Below are positions 62,623 to 64,000 of a stretch of 64,000 bases of DNA, one piece after another (the stretch's first letter is position 1; each line of letters starts with the position of its first letter). The translations under genes were made by a program, and so were the position numbers. The DNA lies in the NCBI GenBank assembly GCA_023053545.1, contig JAKZAN010000068.1, forward strand, positions 124,001 through 188,000, in the 5' to 3' direction. Source of the stretch: Lepidurus packardi (lineage: Eukaryota; Arthropoda; Branchiopoda; Notostraca; Triopsidae). The notes below the pieces were generated by a model. That model saw only the letters and a program-made list of their open reading frames with translations, was not told the DNA's origin and ran no database searches.

Positions 62623-64000
62623 TTCCTTAATTAATTCCTTACGGACTGAATTAATTTCATACGGACTGAATTAATTCATTACGGACTTAATTAATCGATT
62701 ACGGACTGAATTAATTCCTTACGGACTGAATTAATTCCTTACGGACTAAATTAATTCCTTACGGACTGAATTAATTCCTTACGGACTTAATTAATTCCTT
62801 ACGTACTTAATTAATTCCTTACGGTCTGAATTAATTCCGTACGGATTTTATTAATTCCTTACGTACTGAATTAATTCCGTACGGATTTTATTAATTCTTT
62901 ACGGACTGAATAAATTCCTTACGGACTGAATTAATACCTTACGGACTGAATTAAATCCTTACGGACTGAATTAATTCCTTACGGACTGAATTAATTCCTT
63001 ACGGACTGAATGAATTCCTTACTGACTGAATTAATTCCTTACGGACTGAATTAATTCCTTACGGACTAAATTAATTCCTTACGGACTGAATTAATTCCTT
63101 ACGGACTTAATTAATTCCTTACGTACTTAATTAATTCCTTACGGTCTGAATTAATTCCGTACGGATTTTATTAATTCCTTACGGACTGAATTAATTCCGT
63201 ACGGATTTTATTAATTCCTTACGGACTGAATAAATTCCTTACGAACTGAATTAATTCCGTACGGATTTTATTAATTCCTTACGGACTGAATTTATTTCAT
63301 ACGGACTGAATTAATTCCTTACGGACTGAATTAATTCCTTAATTAATTCCTTACGGACTGAATTAATTTCATACGGACTGAATTAATTCCTTACGGACTG
63401 AATTAATTCCTTACGGACTGAATTAAATCCTTACGGACTGAATTAATTCCTTACGGACTGAATTAATTCCTTACGGACTGAATTAATTCCTTACGGACTG
63501 AATTAATACCTTACGGACTGAATTAAATCCTTACGGACTGAATTAATTCCTTACGGACTGAATTAATTCCTTACGGACTGAATTAATTCCTTACTGACTT
63601 AATTAATTCCTTACGGACTGAATTAATTCCTTACGGACTAAATTAATTCCTTACGGACTGAATTAATTCCTTACGGACTTAATTAATTCCTTACGGACTG
63701 AATTAATTCCTTACGGACTGAATTAATTCCTTTCGGACTTAGTTAATTCCTTACGTACTTAATTAATTCCTTACGGTCTGAATTAATTCCGTACGGATTT
63801 TATTAATTCCTTACGGACTGAATTAATTCATTACGGACTTAGTTAATCCATTACGGACTGAATTATTTCTTTACGTACTGAAGTTATTCCTTACGGACTG
63901 AATTAATTACTTACGGACTGAATTATTTCCTTACATACTGAAATAATTCCTTACGGACAGAATTAATTCCTTACGGACTGAATTAATTCCTTAATTAATT
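62623..64000. repeat. 712- and 652-bp HORs at the window end
   Basis: Short units at 62623, 63335 and 63987. The interval about 62870-63160 resembles 51427-51717 and 56363-56660, sharing attctttacggactgaataa (51451, about 56386, 62894) and gaatgaattccttactgac. At about 63290 gaatttattcattacgg is replaced by gaatttatttcatacgg, a recombinant start. The array runs on past 64000. Confidence 0.8.

Larger units (their letters stand above)
1..64000. repeat. 20-bp tandem satellite array filling the whole window
   Basis: The window consists only of head-to-tail copies of the 20-bp unit ctgaattaattccttacgga and close variants, about 3,240 units, with no unique DNA anywhere. All copies lie in the same orientation and both window ends fall inside the array. 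Most monomers differ from the consensus at 0-4 positions, and nearly all variation is substitution. Stops (TGA and TAA on +, two TAA on -) fall in every frame within 60 bp because 20 is not a multiple of 3, so no coding region is possible beyond about 16 codons in consensus units. Arrays like this are typical of eukaryotic heterochromatin. The species and the chromosomal role (centromere, pericentromere, sex chromosome) cannot be told from the sequence. Confidence 0.98.
50148..64000. repeat. Right zone 3: return of acatactgaaataattcc HORs, with 412-bp units
   Basis: Short units start at 50148, 51180, 53272, 53724, 54136, 54668, 55760, 57768, 58599, 59011, 59983, 60695, 61107, 61559, 61971, 62623, 63335 and 63987. 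The normal order after a short unit (consensus monomer, then aatttcatacgg) is restored from 51180 on. Blocks of 412/452 bp carrying acggcctgaattaattccg or close forms alternate with 520-2,000-bp blocks carrying acatactgaaataattcc. Two length changes fall here: a 4-bp loss at 56201 and a 1-bp loss at 57881. The array continues past the window end inside a short unit. Confidence 0.85.

Noticed and set aside
1..64000. Protein-coding repeats (20-residue repeat protein from 60-bp triplets of monomers)
   Set aside because: Each consensus frame meets TGA or TAA within at most 45-48 bp on both strands, and common variants keep these stops. No open frame of gene length is possible.
1..64000. CRISPR array
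   Set aside because: Units abut directly with no unique spacers, and the supposed spacers would themselves be copies of the repeat.
1..64000. Telomeric repeat
   Set aside because: The 20-bp unit has no G-rich strand and no TTAGGG-, TTTAGGG- or TTAGG-like motif.
1..64000. CENP-B box in the monomer
   Set aside because: The required TTCG....A..CGGG pattern of the 17-bp box is not met by the consensus or by any variant I read, so centromere identity cannot be claimed from it.
1..64000. Promoters or TATA-like sites in the A+T-rich half of the monomer
   Set aside because: AATTAATT occurs in every unit as part of the repeat, with no positional context that would single out a promoter.
1..64000. 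Rolling-circle or miniature transposon origin of the HORs
   Set aside because: HOR edges show no terminal inverted repeats, target-site duplications or hairpin ends; they coincide with an internally deleted monomer.

Overview
The whole window is one uninterrupted tandem satellite. The unit is 20 bp, with consensus ctgaattaattccttacgga (7 of 20 bases G or C, about 65% A+T, one CpG per unit). There are about 3,240 units, all head to tail on the same strand, and the array runs past both ends. I see no gene, RNA gene, transposon, CRISPR array, origin or unique DNA. The consensus has stops in every frame: the longest possible open stretch is about 15 codons on the + strand and 16 on the - strand. 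A 64-kb array with nested higher-order repeats (HORs) points to eukaryotic heterochromatin, such as a centromeric, pericentromeric, subtelomeric or sex-chromosome block. The sequence alone does not identify the species, and I do not recognise this monomer as a named satellite family.

The array is ordered at several scales. (1) 20-bp monomers, varying almost only by substitution. (2) A 12-bp truncated monomer (motif ttccttaattaattcc, lacking cggactga) at 95 places, about 680 bp apart on average. Spacings between neighbours are 20n+12 except where one of a dozen other small length changes intervenes, so the array never loses register. (3) HOR units bounded by these short units: 412, 432, 512, 532, 552, 572, 652, 672, 892, 912, 932 and 1,092 bp. 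(4) Larger duplications of HOR blocks: 1,275, 1,955, 2,076, 2,135, 3,240 and 3,660 bp, the 3,240-bp one about 99.9% identical.

Region by region. 1-15.5 kb (left zone): diagnostic monomers gaagaaattcc and gaattagttccttaagg; repeated 572, 552, 512 and 432-bp blocks and 3.66-kb and 2.13-kb copies. 15.5-20.6 kb (transition): the most diverged monomers, several fixed small deletions and a 1,275-bp duplication. 20.6-29.7 kb (middle): a 532-bp HOR marked by ttctgaacttcttcc, in four intact copies and one recombinant. 29.7-39.0 kb (right zone 1): units marked by acatactgaaataattcc, with a 1,955-bp duplication. 39.0-50.1 kb (right zone 2): every short unit is followed directly by an attcattacgg monomer, and blocks A (912), B (932), C (252) and D (892) are shuffled and duplicated as 3,240 bp. 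50.1-64 kb (right zone 3): the acatactgaaataattcc units return, with 640-, 520-, 412- and 452-bp repeats.

The monomer is made of a perfect 10-bp palindrome, GAATTAATTC, and an overlapping imperfect one, TCCTTACGGA. Variants of the latter occur in all four states of its mismatched pair. The pattern as a whole fits repeated unequal exchange plus patch-like conversion in a rapidly homogenising satellite.
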